DNA from: Prorocentrum cordatum
Lineage: Eukaryota; Sar; Dinophyceae; Prorocentrales; Prorocentraceae
Direction: 5' to 3'
DNA: 64,000 nt
Assembly (NCBI GenBank): GCA_963575745.1
Contig: CAUYUJ010020161.1
Location: 7,501 to 71,500 of the forward strand
The notes under the pieces are model-generated. The model was not told the origin of the DNA. It worked only from the letters and a program-made list of their open reading frames with translations, and did not search any database. Within the stretch, counting starts at the first letter, position 1. Every line of letters begins with the position of its first letter. The position numbers and the translations under genes were made by a program. This document shows, in pieces, positions 42,064-52,214 of the stretch.

Positions 42064-42345
42064 CTGGAGGCTCAACAACGGAAGACGGACCACGAGCGTG
42101 AAGTTGCTGATCCTCGGGTCTTTGCTGGCAGGATGTCGACGGCGCTGGAGGCTGCGACCACGCAGGTGCCGTCCACCTCCATTGCCGACACCTCCTTCGA
42201 CGGGGACAGCGGCACCACCATCTTGCGCCTTCTTTGCCGTGCCCTCGTCAGCAAGGGCAGTCTCATGCAGGAGGAGGTTGCGCCGTGGCTGGGCCTCGAC
42301 GCCTCCATGTACACCTTGCAGGCCCCCGATGTCGCTGAGGCGCTA
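42064..42345 (+). CDS. Possible exon of unknown identity inside VPS51 intron 5
   Basis: Ninety-four open codons between a CCAG acceptor and a GT donor: LEAQQRKTDHEREVADPRVF, AGRMSTALEAATTQ, then LRLLCRALVSKGSLMQEEVA and MYTLQAPDVAEAL. Composition looks coding and a TCC tract precedes it. I cannot match it to VPS51, and the exon at 51786 continues the VPS51 alignment better. It may be a cassette exon, a fragment of another gene, or chance. Confidence 0.35.
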
Positions 42346-42527
42346 GTGCAGTGGATACCCATGCTAAGAAACACCCTGCTTGCCTCCAGGTTGCCCTGGA
42401 GTGCTTGGGTTTCGATGGTTTTGCCCATGGGAGGCGTGGCGTTCCCACACCAAACGTCAATGGACGTCCTGGGGTCTCAGGACTGGGCTTCTTTGTGGCA
42501 GGTTTCTTGTGCACTGACCTCCACCTG
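42346..42527. mobile_element. MITE family F, copy 2
   Basis: Left GTGCAGTGGATACCC, right GGTCAGTGC-type inverse, TA at both sides (42344-42345, 42528-42529). It shares the interior GGACGTCCTGGGGTCTCAGG with 37504-37686. It begins exactly at the GT donor of the possible exon before it. Confidence 0.65.
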
Positions 42528-42712
42528 TACTTAAGTTCCAAGTTCAGTGGTCCTGTTGCTCCTGCTGGCCGTCGAGTGGCCAAGGCCCTGGGCGGCATGC
42601 AGCGCGACGGGGAGGTGGCTCAGCTGGGCACCGCCGTGCGCCTCGGGGCAGGGCACCACTGCCGTGCACATCGGTCCAGACACAAAACCGTGAGCAAATC
42701 TGCTGGTTGACT

Positions 42713-42790
42713 TTTAGGAGAACAAAGAATGACATGAATATACAAACTCGAAGGTCCGCGCTGATTTCTCGGATCCGCGCTGGACCCCCC
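42713..42790 (+). mobile_element. MITE family M, fragment
   Basis: AAAGAATGACATGAATATAC then CTCGAAGGTCCGCGCTGATTTCT match the left arm of the hairpin at 61319-61425. The right arm is lost. 42791-43130 after it holds nothing recognisable. Confidence 0.55.
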
Positions 42791-43129
42791 TGGCGGCGCC
42801 TCAGGCGCCGCCCCCGGCGAGCTCCGCGCGCCAGGGAGGGGGGAGCCCGTGCGGCGTCGTTGACCAATTGGAACTTCTTCTTCGCCCTCGGTGGGGGCCG
42901 CAAGCCGTTGCTGGCGGGTCCCATGGGGGTCTTCGCTCCCCGTCGTGGAATGCTCGCTCCCTGCTTCGCAGTGCACCTCCCCGCGAGACAGCTCATATGT
43001 CCAGCTGCTGGCACCAGAGTCGGCCGTCTTAGCTGTGCAGGAGGTGCACCAGGGTGGGTGGCAGCTTCGCGAGTTTTAGAAACCATCCCTACCTGACGCG
43101 CGCATTTCCTCTTCATTTGACCCCTCGGC

Positions 43130-43640
43130 TGGCGGGCAGAACCGAGGGGTCCTTGCCACAGTCCTCCCTGGACGAGTCCAACATGGGCGTGTTGATCATG
43201 CCTCAGTTATTCCCGGACGCGTGCTTCGAGTGGAGCTGTCTGAGGAATCTGGGACTCCTCGTGGATTGCACAGTGTGCACAGTGTGAACAATTTGGGGAT
43301 CACTGCTGCGGAGATGACTGTGCTCAAGGCTCGTCTTCTCCAGGACAAGGCGTGGGCAGACGAACAGCCCGACTCTCGTGTGGTGGTCCTGCACGGGGAT
43401 TTGAATCTGGCTGCCGAGGACCCCCTTCCTCTCCATAGCCCCTTGCGTCAGCGCACTGCGGGTGCCGCCGCTGCAGCTCGTGCTCATGGGGGTCGGTGGT
43501 TGCCGAGTTTGGGTTGCACGACGGCGTGTGCATCGGCCGACCACACGCAGTACCATGCTGAGTCGGTCACCGTCGCCCCGATCGAGCGTTTCTTTATGAG
43601 CTGGCATGGGTGGGTGATGGTGCTAGCCTCCTGAGGAGTT
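43130..43640 (+). pseudogene. LINE 2, endonuclease (APE) fragment
   Basis: Frames shift near 43230. Readable parts are MGVLIMPQLFPDACF, then VNNLGITAAEMTVLKARLLQ, SRVVVLHGDLNL (the GDLN motif of APE-type endonucleases), and HYHAESVTVAPIERFFMSWHGW-like sequence before a stop. This is the endonuclease of a non-LTR retrotransposon in the same orientation as VPS51, decayed. Confidence 0.6.
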
Positions 43641-44334
43641 GCACAGGAGCGGAGCGAGCGACCATGCATGTCATTGTATCGCTGCTCACCCTTGGATCCC
43701 CGATTGTGGACGTGATAAGCCGATCGGCAAACACATCTTCTCGGCGCTGCTGTTTGCAAAGACCCTCAGTCGATCATTGAGGCAGACGGCTTGTACGCAT
43801 CGATGGCCCCGCCGACGAAGCTGGAGCGCTACAAGTAGGCTGCCCGCGAAACCCGCGACGCCCTAGTCTGGAAGTCCCCGGCGGGTCCCAGGACCCTATT
43901 GCAGATAGCTCGATCGATCGCTAGGTGTGTTTGGCGAGATGACATTGACCTTGCTCGACAGTTGGCACATTCACATGATTACGCTCCAGATGCCTTGGTG
44001 CATTCTGGCAATTCCGTCTCGCTTCGCCACGCTCCGTCGTTCCAGGCTTGGTCCGATCGCGTGCAGCGCGACGCCTCCGAATTGGACCGCAAGACAATCA
44101 AGTCGGCCTGAGACAATAGAGTTCTTCCACATCAACGTGCGCGTGTCCAATTTCGTGCTCTCACTCGCATGGCGCAGCTGTGGTCTCCTTTTTCGAAGAG
44201 GCCGGTTCCGGTTGCAGCACAGACTGACGGTGTCGTTGTGACAAACCTTCAGGACAAGTACGACGCGCTGGATGGCTACTGGAAGCCCATCTTCTCGTTC
44301 AAGCACTGGCCACCAGCCAGCGTACAGGATCTGG

Positions 44335-44501
44335 CTTGAATTAGGAACACTTACTTTTCAAAAGGGGCTCGGTCGTTCCTTTGGTTTGCATGCGTTCCGC
44401 TACCTTTTCGGCGGCGAGCACCCTTGGTGCTCCGTCGGACGTCGTAGACCTACTTGGCAGAAAAGGGGCTTCGCTCCTTACTTTTTCCTTCCCTAGGCCA
44501 G
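44335..44501. mobile_element. MITE family I, copy 1, inside LINE 2
   Basis: Starts CTTGAATTAGGAACACTTAC and ends in CCCTAGGCCAGGCCG, with AAGGGGCT near both ends. The second copy is at 46273-46446. About 60 bp of LINE sequence (TACTGGAAGCCCRTCTTCTC and on) occurs on both sides of it (44276-44334, 44513-44575). Confidence 0.55.
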
Positions 44502-44710
44502 GCCGAGCAATGTACTGGAAGCCCGTCTTCTCGTTGTTCAAGCGCTGGCCACGGGCCAGCGTGCACCTGCCTGACCCGGCGCTGCCCGAAGGCGAGCGCT
44601 GCGGCCCGCTCCCCGCCTGCTTTTCCCCCAGGCTGCGCAGGGCGGCTCTGCGCGCGCACCACTCTGACGCGGGCGTGGGCTGCACACCTGACCCAATCGG
44701 TCGTTGAAAG

Positions 44711-44894
44711 TACTCCAGATTTCGTAATAAAAGGGAGGGGGTCTGGACCCTCCAAGGCAAGCCATTTCAGACCTCCCCCGTGGGAGAACCCTCCCAAACA
44801 TCGTCCCCAGACCCCCCCAGGCCCTCCAAGATAGCCTGGAAGAGACCCCCCCCCGAAATGAGATCCCCCTCCCTTTATTACGAAATCTGGAGTA
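44711..44894. mobile_element. MITE family H (TA-flanked), inside LINE 2
   Basis: Inverted ends TACTCCAGATTTCGTAATAA pair over about 32 bp and begin and end with TA, as in Tc1/mariner derivatives. It lies between the endonuclease and RT parts of LINE 2 and so inserted after the LINE. Confidence 0.75.
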
Positions 44895-45249
44895 CGTCTT
44901 TTTGGATTCCCAGGTTCCAACCTACTTCGAGCGCCTTCCCACTTCAACGGTCGAGTGGCTTCACCTGTTCCGTCCTCCTTCGGGGGCGGACGGAACCCAA
45001 TCTACTCTCAACGCCTTCCTACTTCATGTTCCTACCTGCTTCTTCCGACCGATGGGTACTGTGTGTTGACGGGTTGTTCCTTCTGGCCTCTCAGTGCTGT
45101 GGGAAGTGATGACATGGCTACTGACTGGTCCGTCGCTATCCCTGGCCAGCGCGGACACTCTGCAGGCTCTCTTGCCAGAGGGTGCTGATCACGAAGAAGA
45201 TGTGATTACAGGGCAGGCCTCGCGACATGCTTCCCAAGGTGTGAGTCTC

Positions 45250-45705
45250 GTGCCTACGGGACACCGACATGAAGTTACTGAGCGCCTGCCTCAACTACGC
45301 CTTCAGCCCTGTCGTTGACTCGGTCGTGCCATGAATCTACCGTGGATTAACTCGTGGACGTAATTTTGGACCTAATGTCTTTAACGTGGATGTTGCTACC
45401 TGGTCGGTCTCCTTGCCGGGTTCCGTCCAGCACTTGCCCACGTTTGTCACCCTGGACTACGGCCAGGCGTTCCCGAGCCTATGCCAGCCTACATGATCTT
45501 GGTCTTGCGTGCGATGGGCATGCCGACTGCTGTCTTTGAGTTCGTAGTCACGTTTTACCGCGCTGTACGTGCCGTCGGGTCCGTGCCCGGCTTCCTCACC
45601 CATCTGTTCCTGGAAAGGGCATTAGCCCAGGGTTCTCTTGTTGCAGGTGCATTGTCCCCGGTGCCACGTTCGAAGTGGGCCGGCGGATTTACCTGCGAAA
45701 AATAA
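45250..45705 (+). pseudogene. LINE 2, reverse transcriptase fragment
   Basis: Reads CLRDTDMKLLSACLNYAFSP, VVDSVVP (stop) IYRGLTRGRNFGPNVFNVDV, then FVTLDYGQAFPSL, which is RT motif A of LINEs, and in another frame MILVLRAMGMP and ERALAQGSLVAG. Several stops and shifts; not functional. Confidence 0.6.
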
Positions 45706-45854
45706 CGAAGTCGAAGATGGCCTGCGGATGAACTTTTGAGAATGTCCCGAGCGAAACGCTGTTTGCGAAATCCCGATCGATAAAACGCATGGTAAAGAGA
45801 GCATTTTCGTTTGTTGCGGATCTCTCTAGCAAAACGCTTTGTTTGCAGAATTTG

Positions 45855-46060
45855 TTGAGGATCGATCTCAAAATCAATCTCACTATAGATCGCACGAGCG
45901 ATCTCACGATCGACCTCGCTATCGGTTTCACTGAATCGACTTCACTATCGGTCTCATGATTGTTCTCATTATCGTCCTCAATATCGATCCCACTATCGAT
46001 CTCACGATAATTCACGATCGATCTCACAATCGATCTCAATATCAAAATCACGAAGTATCA
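45855..46060 (+). repeat. ATCGATCTCACT minisatellite
   Basis: About fourteen degenerate units of 12-15 bp, AT-richer than the surroundings. No gene. Confidence 0.7.
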
Positions 46061-46272
46061 AACCATCCACTGAATGGGGTCTTTCTTTCGTGTGATTTTG
46101 TCCCATATATATAGTGCTCTTTTCCTGGGAAGCAGAATTCAGAGGATGTCTCAGGCGAAGTGCTTGTCATCACGTGCCCAGGTCGCCTGGGGAGATCTCT
46201 AACATGGTGGTTGTCCTCAGGTGGGACCGGTTTTCACGTGTCCAAAGGCCACCCAGGGCGGTACAGTGAGCG

Positions 46273-46446
46273 GCTTGAATAAGGAACACTTGCGTTTCAA
46301 AAGTGGCTTGGTCGTTCCTTAGGCTTGAATGCGTTACTTCGTCGTTTCTTGCTGCGTTATCTATGATGTCTCGTTACTCATGCGTTATTCCCTGGAAGAA
46401 AAAAGGGGCTACGTTCCTTATTGATCGTTCCTTAGGTCAGGCCGAT
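46273..46446. mobile_element. MITE family I, copy 2
   Basis: CTTGAATAAGGAACACTTGC at the left, AAAAAAGGGGCTACGTTCC and CCTTAGGTCAGGCCG at the right. Same layout as 44335-44501. Confidence 0.6.
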
Positions 46447-46639
46447 GACTGTATCCAGCAAGGTTGCCCCGAGCTGGAGCCACGTGTTTGTCGCGTGCGG
46501 GCCACCCCCGGGGGATATCTGACATGTGCTCGTCTGGGGGGGGGGCCCAGCGCGGGGCCTCACAGGAGCCCGACAAAGCCAGTGAGGCGACACCAGCTGT
46601 GTAAGAACTTGGGCGGGTGACTTTCTGATGTCCCCCTGG

Positions 46640-47040
46640 GGTATCTAACATGGTGGTCCCGAGCTGAGGCCACGTGTTTTCACGTGCCCAGGCCACCCAG
46701 CGAGATATCTAGCATGGTGGCCTCGAGCTGGAGCCACTTGTTTTCACGTGTCCAGGCCACCCAGAGAGGTATCTAACAGGGTGGCCTCGAGCTGGAGCCA
46801 CTTGTTTTCACGTGTGCAGGCCACCCAGAGGGTAATCTAGCATGGTGGCCCCGAGCTGGAGCCACTTGTTTTCACGTGTGCAGGCCACCCAGAGGTAATA
46901 TACCATGGTGGTCCCGAGCTGGAGCCGCGTGTTTTCACATTCACGTGCCCAGGCCACCCAGAGGGTAATCTATCATGGTGGTCCCGAGCTGGAGACACGT
47001 GTTTTCACATTCACGTGTCCAGGCCACCAACGTAAACGTT
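46640..47040 (+). repeat. 60-66-bp satellite
   Basis: Six to seven units with GAGCTGGAGCCACTTGTTTT, CACGTG and CCAGGCCACCCAGAG. Diverged single units lie upstream (46200, 46455). Confidence 0.75.
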
Positions 47041-47228
47041 TCACATGGCATCCTGTGGCCTTGCCATCGAGGCGATGTGACATCGCGGACTGCGCCGCTG
47101 AGCGGGGCCATGGCCGCGCCGGCTGGGCGAAAGGCCGGCGCGGAAGACGGCGAGGACGGCGAGGCCGAAGGATTGGAGATGGACGGAAGCGGAGCTGACG
47201 GGCGAAGAGCGTCTGATGTTGGACGCCG

Positions 47229-47414
47229 TACAGTGGGGGCGTGTGCCAAGAAACCAGTTGGATTTTGCCAGGGTGCCCTGGGTTTCTTGGATTTGGATGT
47301 GCCCCCAATAAGATTTTGACGATTTTCAGTCGACAAATTTGGGTTTTCACTGAAATCGCGGATTTCAGGGTTGGGTTTCTTGCGGAGGTTTCTTGTGGCC
47401 GAGCCCCCACTGTA
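47229..47414. mobile_element. MITE family F, copy 3 (cleanest ends)
   Basis: TA-CAGTGGGGGC at the left, GCCCCCACTG-TA at the right, both flanked by TA, the Tc1/mariner target. CAAGAAACC occurs near both ends in opposite orientation. Confidence 0.75.
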
Positions 47415-48104
47415 TCTCTTCCACACTTGCTCACTCATTCTAAGCAGCCTTGTTGCAGAGCTTGCAAGCTGGAGGGAGCGCTGCGGTTGCAGCAGCCACG
47501 CGCTCAGGACGAAGGGGTCCGGAACCAACGGCCATGTGCTGATTTGAGGAAATCCGGTGGGTTGTGAACCGTTGATCACTAGCTCGCGGCCGACGAATAC
47601 TCGCGGGGACTCTTCGCATGGGGAGGGGAAACCGCGTGCGTAACGCCTCGCGGCCAGTACTCGCACTTCCTAGCTGCTGTCACGGTCTACGATAAGTCCT
47701 CTAAGCATGCCATATCCTTCTTACCATATTGAAGGCACCCTGATATGTGAAAGAGTATATGTACCCTGGCGTTGCTCTTGAGCTTGCGCCGGCTTGCCAG
47801 GAATTTCGGATCGCGCGTGATGTTACCGTCCCAGGGGCTCGGTGGCCGAGCGAGCGAAGAGGGCCGTGCAGGCTGGAGGGAGGGCCCTCCTGCTCGCGGC
47901 AGGCTCCCGCCGCAATTCTGGGCTTTTGCGATCGGGTATCTCTGTCTGTGATACAGCGTAGAGAAGGGCTCGGAGAAGCTCCCCTGGAAAACAAAGCTCG
48001 GCGGAGAATTCGGGCAACATTCCTCCTCCCGAGGCCAGGGTTAAATTGCCCTGGAAGTCTCTGCGAGCAGCCCAGGGAATTCACCTTGGGTCTGCTCACC
48101 ATGT
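47415..48104. other. Unassigned intronic region
   Basis: No repeat family or conserved protein recognised. Confidence 0.35.
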
Positions 48105-48560
48105 GTGGGCAAGGTGGCACCTGGGAGTCTCTGCACACCCCCTGAACAGCTCGAAGGGCTGAACATGAGGACTGGGATGAAAAAGGGCGGGAAACATCGC
48201 GTGGTCGAGAAGTCTGACCAGCTCTGGTGTACCATGGACCCGCTTGCGGAAGACAGGTCCGTGAGGCTCCCGCTATTGGAGGCCTGCGAGGTCGCCGTGT
48301 CGTGGGTCGAATCGGTGGACCTTCGGGATGGGGATCCCACTGCCGCTGGGGACCCGACCCCAGGCGGTGAGGAACAGTTCCCTCCCGAGCTGCCCGAGGC
48401 GAAGAGGAAGGGGTGGTGGGATTCACGGGGCGGTGGGCCACTCACGCCCCGAAGGGCTGGTGGGATTTACGGGGTGCAGGGCACGTGCCCTGCCAGCCGC
48501 GCCACGGAGAATTCGGCTGCGTCTGCGGTGCAGGATCGTTTCTGGCAGCCGCCACTCTGC
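48105..48560 (+). CDS. Possible coding fragment, unknown
   Basis: An open frame reads MRTGMKKGGKHRVVEKSDQL, WCTMDPLAEDRSVRLPLLEA and CEVAVSWVESVDLRDGDP, with a protein-like composition not produced by repeats. No family recognised. A family B MITE starts at 48570. Could be a chance frame. Confidence 0.25.
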
Positions 48561-48569
48561 CACCTTGTC

Positions 48570-48700
48570 CTTGGCATCGCTCGGACGTGTGCGTTTTTCC
48601 CTCGGCGAGGACCACCGAGGAGCATCCTTGATCCTTTGGCGAAAAAACCACGCACGAAACCAAAAAAGACACAGGGAACGGACGTCCGAGCGATGGCGAG
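48570..48700. mobile_element. MITE family B, copy 3
   Basis: A 131-bp element with ends CTTGGCATCGCTCGGACGT and ACGTCCGAGCGATGGCGAG, duplication TGTC (48566-48569, 48701-48704). Confidence 0.85.
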
Positions 48701-50001
48701 TGTCCATCTCTCGTGCTGAACCGTCCGCTGCTGGTGCCACTGCTCGAGGTTCCTCCATCGCCGCTGCTGACCACGCCGGCTGGCGCGGAGTCGAGAGGGG
48801 CAGGAGGCCGCAGGGTCTCTGGCCGTGGTCGTTGACAAATCCTTTTCACTCGCAAACCCTTTGAACAAAAAAATCCCCCCCCCCCCTTCGCCGCCTTCGA
48901 GCCCCAGTATGGGAGTGCCTCGCTGAGAAAGATCCCCAGGTCCGGGGCGCATCAGGCGAGACGTTCCAAGATGGGCAGGCCGGAACGCAGGAGAGCTATC
49001 GAGCAATACCGTGCCGAGAAGAGGGGCTGCACTGCTATGGCCGCCTGGGGCTCGGGGAGCGACCAGCGGGCTAACTGGCACGGCCGAGAATGGCAGGGTG
49101 GCCCACGGTGAACGGGGTCGAAGACAGGCTGTGGGGAAGAGCAACTGCGGCTGAGCGACCGGCGCCGTGTGGCCCGCGGGCCAGCCTACTTAAGTTCACG
49201 CAGCGTCGAACTATTGAGCCCGAGCCTCTGCAGCAGGAGCAGGGGCTAATCGGATGGGCTGCGCTGTAAAACGCTGTTGGGGTTGGCGCGCTCCGACGAG
49301 GTGTCCTGGAGGCTGGCGCGCGAAGGCAATGTGGTACCGTAGCCCGCCGCGTGGGGAGGCGTTCACGTCTACCTCCCTGCCGCTAACACCTGTTGCCGCC
49401 GCCGATCGTCCGTTTGACGTTGGCTGCCGCGGCTATAACACTGCTGCTGACGCCGCTGCGTCCGCAGCCACAACATTGAGGATCAGGAACACAATTTGCG
49501 CTCTGCTGGGAAGAGGGGCGCGCGCGGGCACGCGCGCGAGCTTCTCCATACAATTTCCTTCATACCTGCTTAACAGAACTTAGTCAGCGATAGCGTTCGC
49601 AAGCATGAAGGACCAACCCACTATGAAGAACCAAGAAGAAGAGTCCCCTGAGCTAGGAGGGCAGAGTAAAGAGCTTATTCGCTGGTTTAGATGTGGGTAA
49701 TCTGGTAAATCACCCTCCTCCTCCACCTCGTCATCCTGGGCGTTGGGCACTGCTGGTGCTGGTACCCTGACGGATGCTGCCACCCCTCGTCCGTTTCCTT
49801 CTCTTGCTCATCCTCTTTCTTCTTCTCTCCTTCGGTGTCGATGGGATTGGATGGGAAGGTCGGGGGACATGCCAGCCTGCCCAGGTATCCCGCAGTTCGC
49901 GGCGCATCGATGCCAACGATTCGTGCCTCGCGGCATTGTCGGCTCCAGAGGTCTCCTCCTCCAGGGGGCGGCGCGCGAGTGCGCGACGCTACGGCCAGAG
50001 A
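48701..50001. other. Unassigned intronic region
   Basis: Several short open frames without motifs. No inverted-repeat element recognised. Confidence 0.35.
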
Positions 50002-50198
50002 CCGTAGGACGGCTGCTTCTGTCCCGCCGCGCTTCGGCGCGACACGCTGTCCGCTCCGCGGTCCCGAGGCGGCCGCGTGCCGGGCCTTCCCGAGAGCCCC
50101 TTCGCCCCGCGGCGCGGAGCGGCACGCTGCCCCCCTGCAGGGCACACGGCGTGCCGCCGGGGCCGCCGCGGCGACGTGCGAAACAATTCAGTTCCTGA
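50002..50198. mobile_element. MITE family E, copy 3
   Basis: Same CGCTTCGGCGCGACACGCT interior and the right end GTTCCTGAC as copy 1; the left end is degraded. Confidence 0.55.
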
Positions 50199-51627
50199 CG
50201 GTAACGCCACGTCGCTCCGCACGCGGCGCGCAGCAGAAGCTTCGGCGAAGGGAGGGAGGGAGAAGGGAGGAGGGAGGGAGGGAGAAGGAAGGAGGAGGGG
50301 GAGGAGGGGGAGGAGGAGGAGGAGGAGGAGGAGGAGGAGGAGGAGGAGCAGGAGGAGGAGGAGGAGGCGCGCAGATTTCGGGCCATGGCGAACTCGGCTC
50401 TCCAGCGGCCGTCCAGGACGACTCGGGCACCCCCAGGACGCCCCTGGCGAGGCACACTTCCTGGAAGGCGCCCCGCTGCCAGGAAGCCGCCGAGCACCGA
50501 CGACGCCGCGCTGAAACCTTGCAGCTCGAAGCCTCGAGCCTCGAGCGAAGTTTGCTGGACAGAAACCCAGAGGCTTACGCCATTCCGTCGACCCCCAGAA
50601 CAGTGCATTTGTCAAGAATCGTGGCACCGTGCCTGGCCTGCGAGGAGCTTCGGGGATGCATGTGAGGGTTTTCCTGGCATGCCTCCCAGGGAGCGAAGCT
50701 GTCGGAGGCGACGACTGGGTTGAATAGCCAAGGGGCGGGCATTGCACGCATTCGCCCTGGAGCCTCGCCGAAGACGTGGACCGCCGGCGCCCCTGGATGC
50801 ACGTGAGGCGTTCCAGAAGGGGCCTCGCCTTCGAGGGTCGAAGGAGTTGCCACCTCTTCCTCGGCGGAGTGGCGGCGGAAGCCGACGGAAGTAAAACGGG
50901 GGCGGCTCCAACGGCGGAAGCCGACGGAAGCCAGCGACGCATCCCCGAGACACGGACACGTTTTTGGGCTCAGGGTTTCCGGAACGGGCCATGCATTGTT
51001 CTCCCTTGAGCTATTCTCGGGAGGGGCTAGGACGAGGATAGATCCGTTCCAGAGCAGAGCGTTCCAGAACGCTCTCAGAGCGTTACGGGACGCTCTGAGA
51101 AGGCCGCGAGGCCCGAGGCATCCTCCAACGCCGCCGGATCTCAGAGATTCCCGATTCATCCTCACTCGAATTGATCCTCGTCCTGGCCTCGTCTTATGGT
51201 CGCCCCGTCGCCGCCTCCGAAGCGAGCCTTTTCTTTCCTCCCCAACGTCAGCGTAACGCTCGTTACCCAGCCCAACCCCCCCCCTCCCCAGGTACCTGAT
51301 CTGTTCTCCTGTCCTTCACTGCTTTGTTCTGTTGCATTTACATATATGTTTGCTTATTTTGAGTTCCTGTTTTCAGTTTACCTTGAGTCATTACAGTAAT
51401 ATTATGCAGTTACATTACAGAAGTTCAAAACTATTTATTAATGTTACGGGAAAAATGTTACGGTAACGCTAACGATCGTACCGGGGGAGGGGGGGCCTGG
51501 ACCCCCACCCGCCATGCTGTGGTGCACGCAGGCGATTGATGCGCCGGCGGCGCGGACGCACCCTGGCGGGTGCACGCCGCGGCCGCCGCTACCGTTCCCG
51601 TCCCGCCCGACCCTCCCCCGCCTGGTA
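50199..51627. other. Unassigned intronic region with (GGA)n
   Basis: 50255-50370 is (GGA)n/GGGAG. The remainder up to 51627 shows no recognised gene; 51300-51470 is AT-rich. Confidence 0.4.
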
Positions 51628-51785
51628 ACGATCCTGCTCCTCCTCCTCCTCCTCCTCCTCCTCCTCCTCGTCCTCCTCGTCCTCCTCCTCCTCCTCCTCG
51701 TCCTCCTCCGCCTCCTCCTCCTCCGCCTCCTCCTCCTCCTCCTCCTCCTCCTCCTCCCCTCCTTCTCCTCCTCCTCTTTCCGAAG
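51628..51785 (+). repeat. (TCC)n tract ending in the VPS51 acceptor
   Basis: About 150 bp of TCC that runs straight into CTTTCCGAAG, the acceptor of the VPS51 exon at 51786. It functions as, or at least looks like, an extreme polypyrimidine tract. Confidence 0.85.
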
Positions 51786-51915
51786 GTGTTTCCTTGGCAC
51801 CCGCCGAGGAAGTCCACGCCTGCGACCTGCAGCTCGGGCGCGTGCTGGCGGACCGCGGAGGCCGCGGGGAGCCGGCCACCCGGCGGGTCTACGACCGCAA
51901 CCGGACCAAGGAGAG
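51786..51915 (+). CDS. VPS51: VPS51, downstream exon
   Basis: Reads (C)VSLAPAEEVHACDLQLGRVL, then ADRGGRGEPATRRVYDRNRTKER. The EVHACDLQLGRVLADRG part matches by eye the VPS51 segment with AIDVQVGLLYEEG of animals, and TRRVYDRNR the following basic part. The acceptor GAAG and donor GAGAG-GTGGGG are good. It enters in phase 1, completing the codon split at 41343, and leaves in phase 2. Intron 5 is thus about 10.4 kb. Confidence 0.65.
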
Positions 51916-52214
51916 GTGGGGCGAGCCTTCCTGCCCCCCTCCCCCCCGACCTTCCCCCCTCCTCCTCCCCCCTCGTGCTCGTATCCTCCTTCCCTCCTCC
52001 TCCTCCTCCTCCTCCTCCTCCTCCTCCTCCTCCTCCTCCTCCTCCTCCTCCCATCTTCCCCCTTCCTCCTCCGTCCTGTTCCCTCATGCTCCTCTTCCTC
52101 CTCCGCCTCCTCAGCCATTGTGCGCTCGGGCGCCCTTTCGCCTGCAGGAGGCACCCGCGCGTACTGACACTCAAATTTCAGAGTGGCCACGAGCGTCGGA
52201 GCCACAGGATTCGG
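51916..52214. other. Intron with a second (TCC)n tract
   Basis: 51990-52075 is (TCC)n. The LINE begins soon after; its exact 5' end is not visible. Confidence 0.5.

Noticed and set aside
42064-42345. VPS51 exon 6
   Set aside because: The frame can be joined by a GA donor at 41340, but the protein does not resemble VPS51 and the exon at 51786 fits better by phase and sequence. Kept only as a possible exon.
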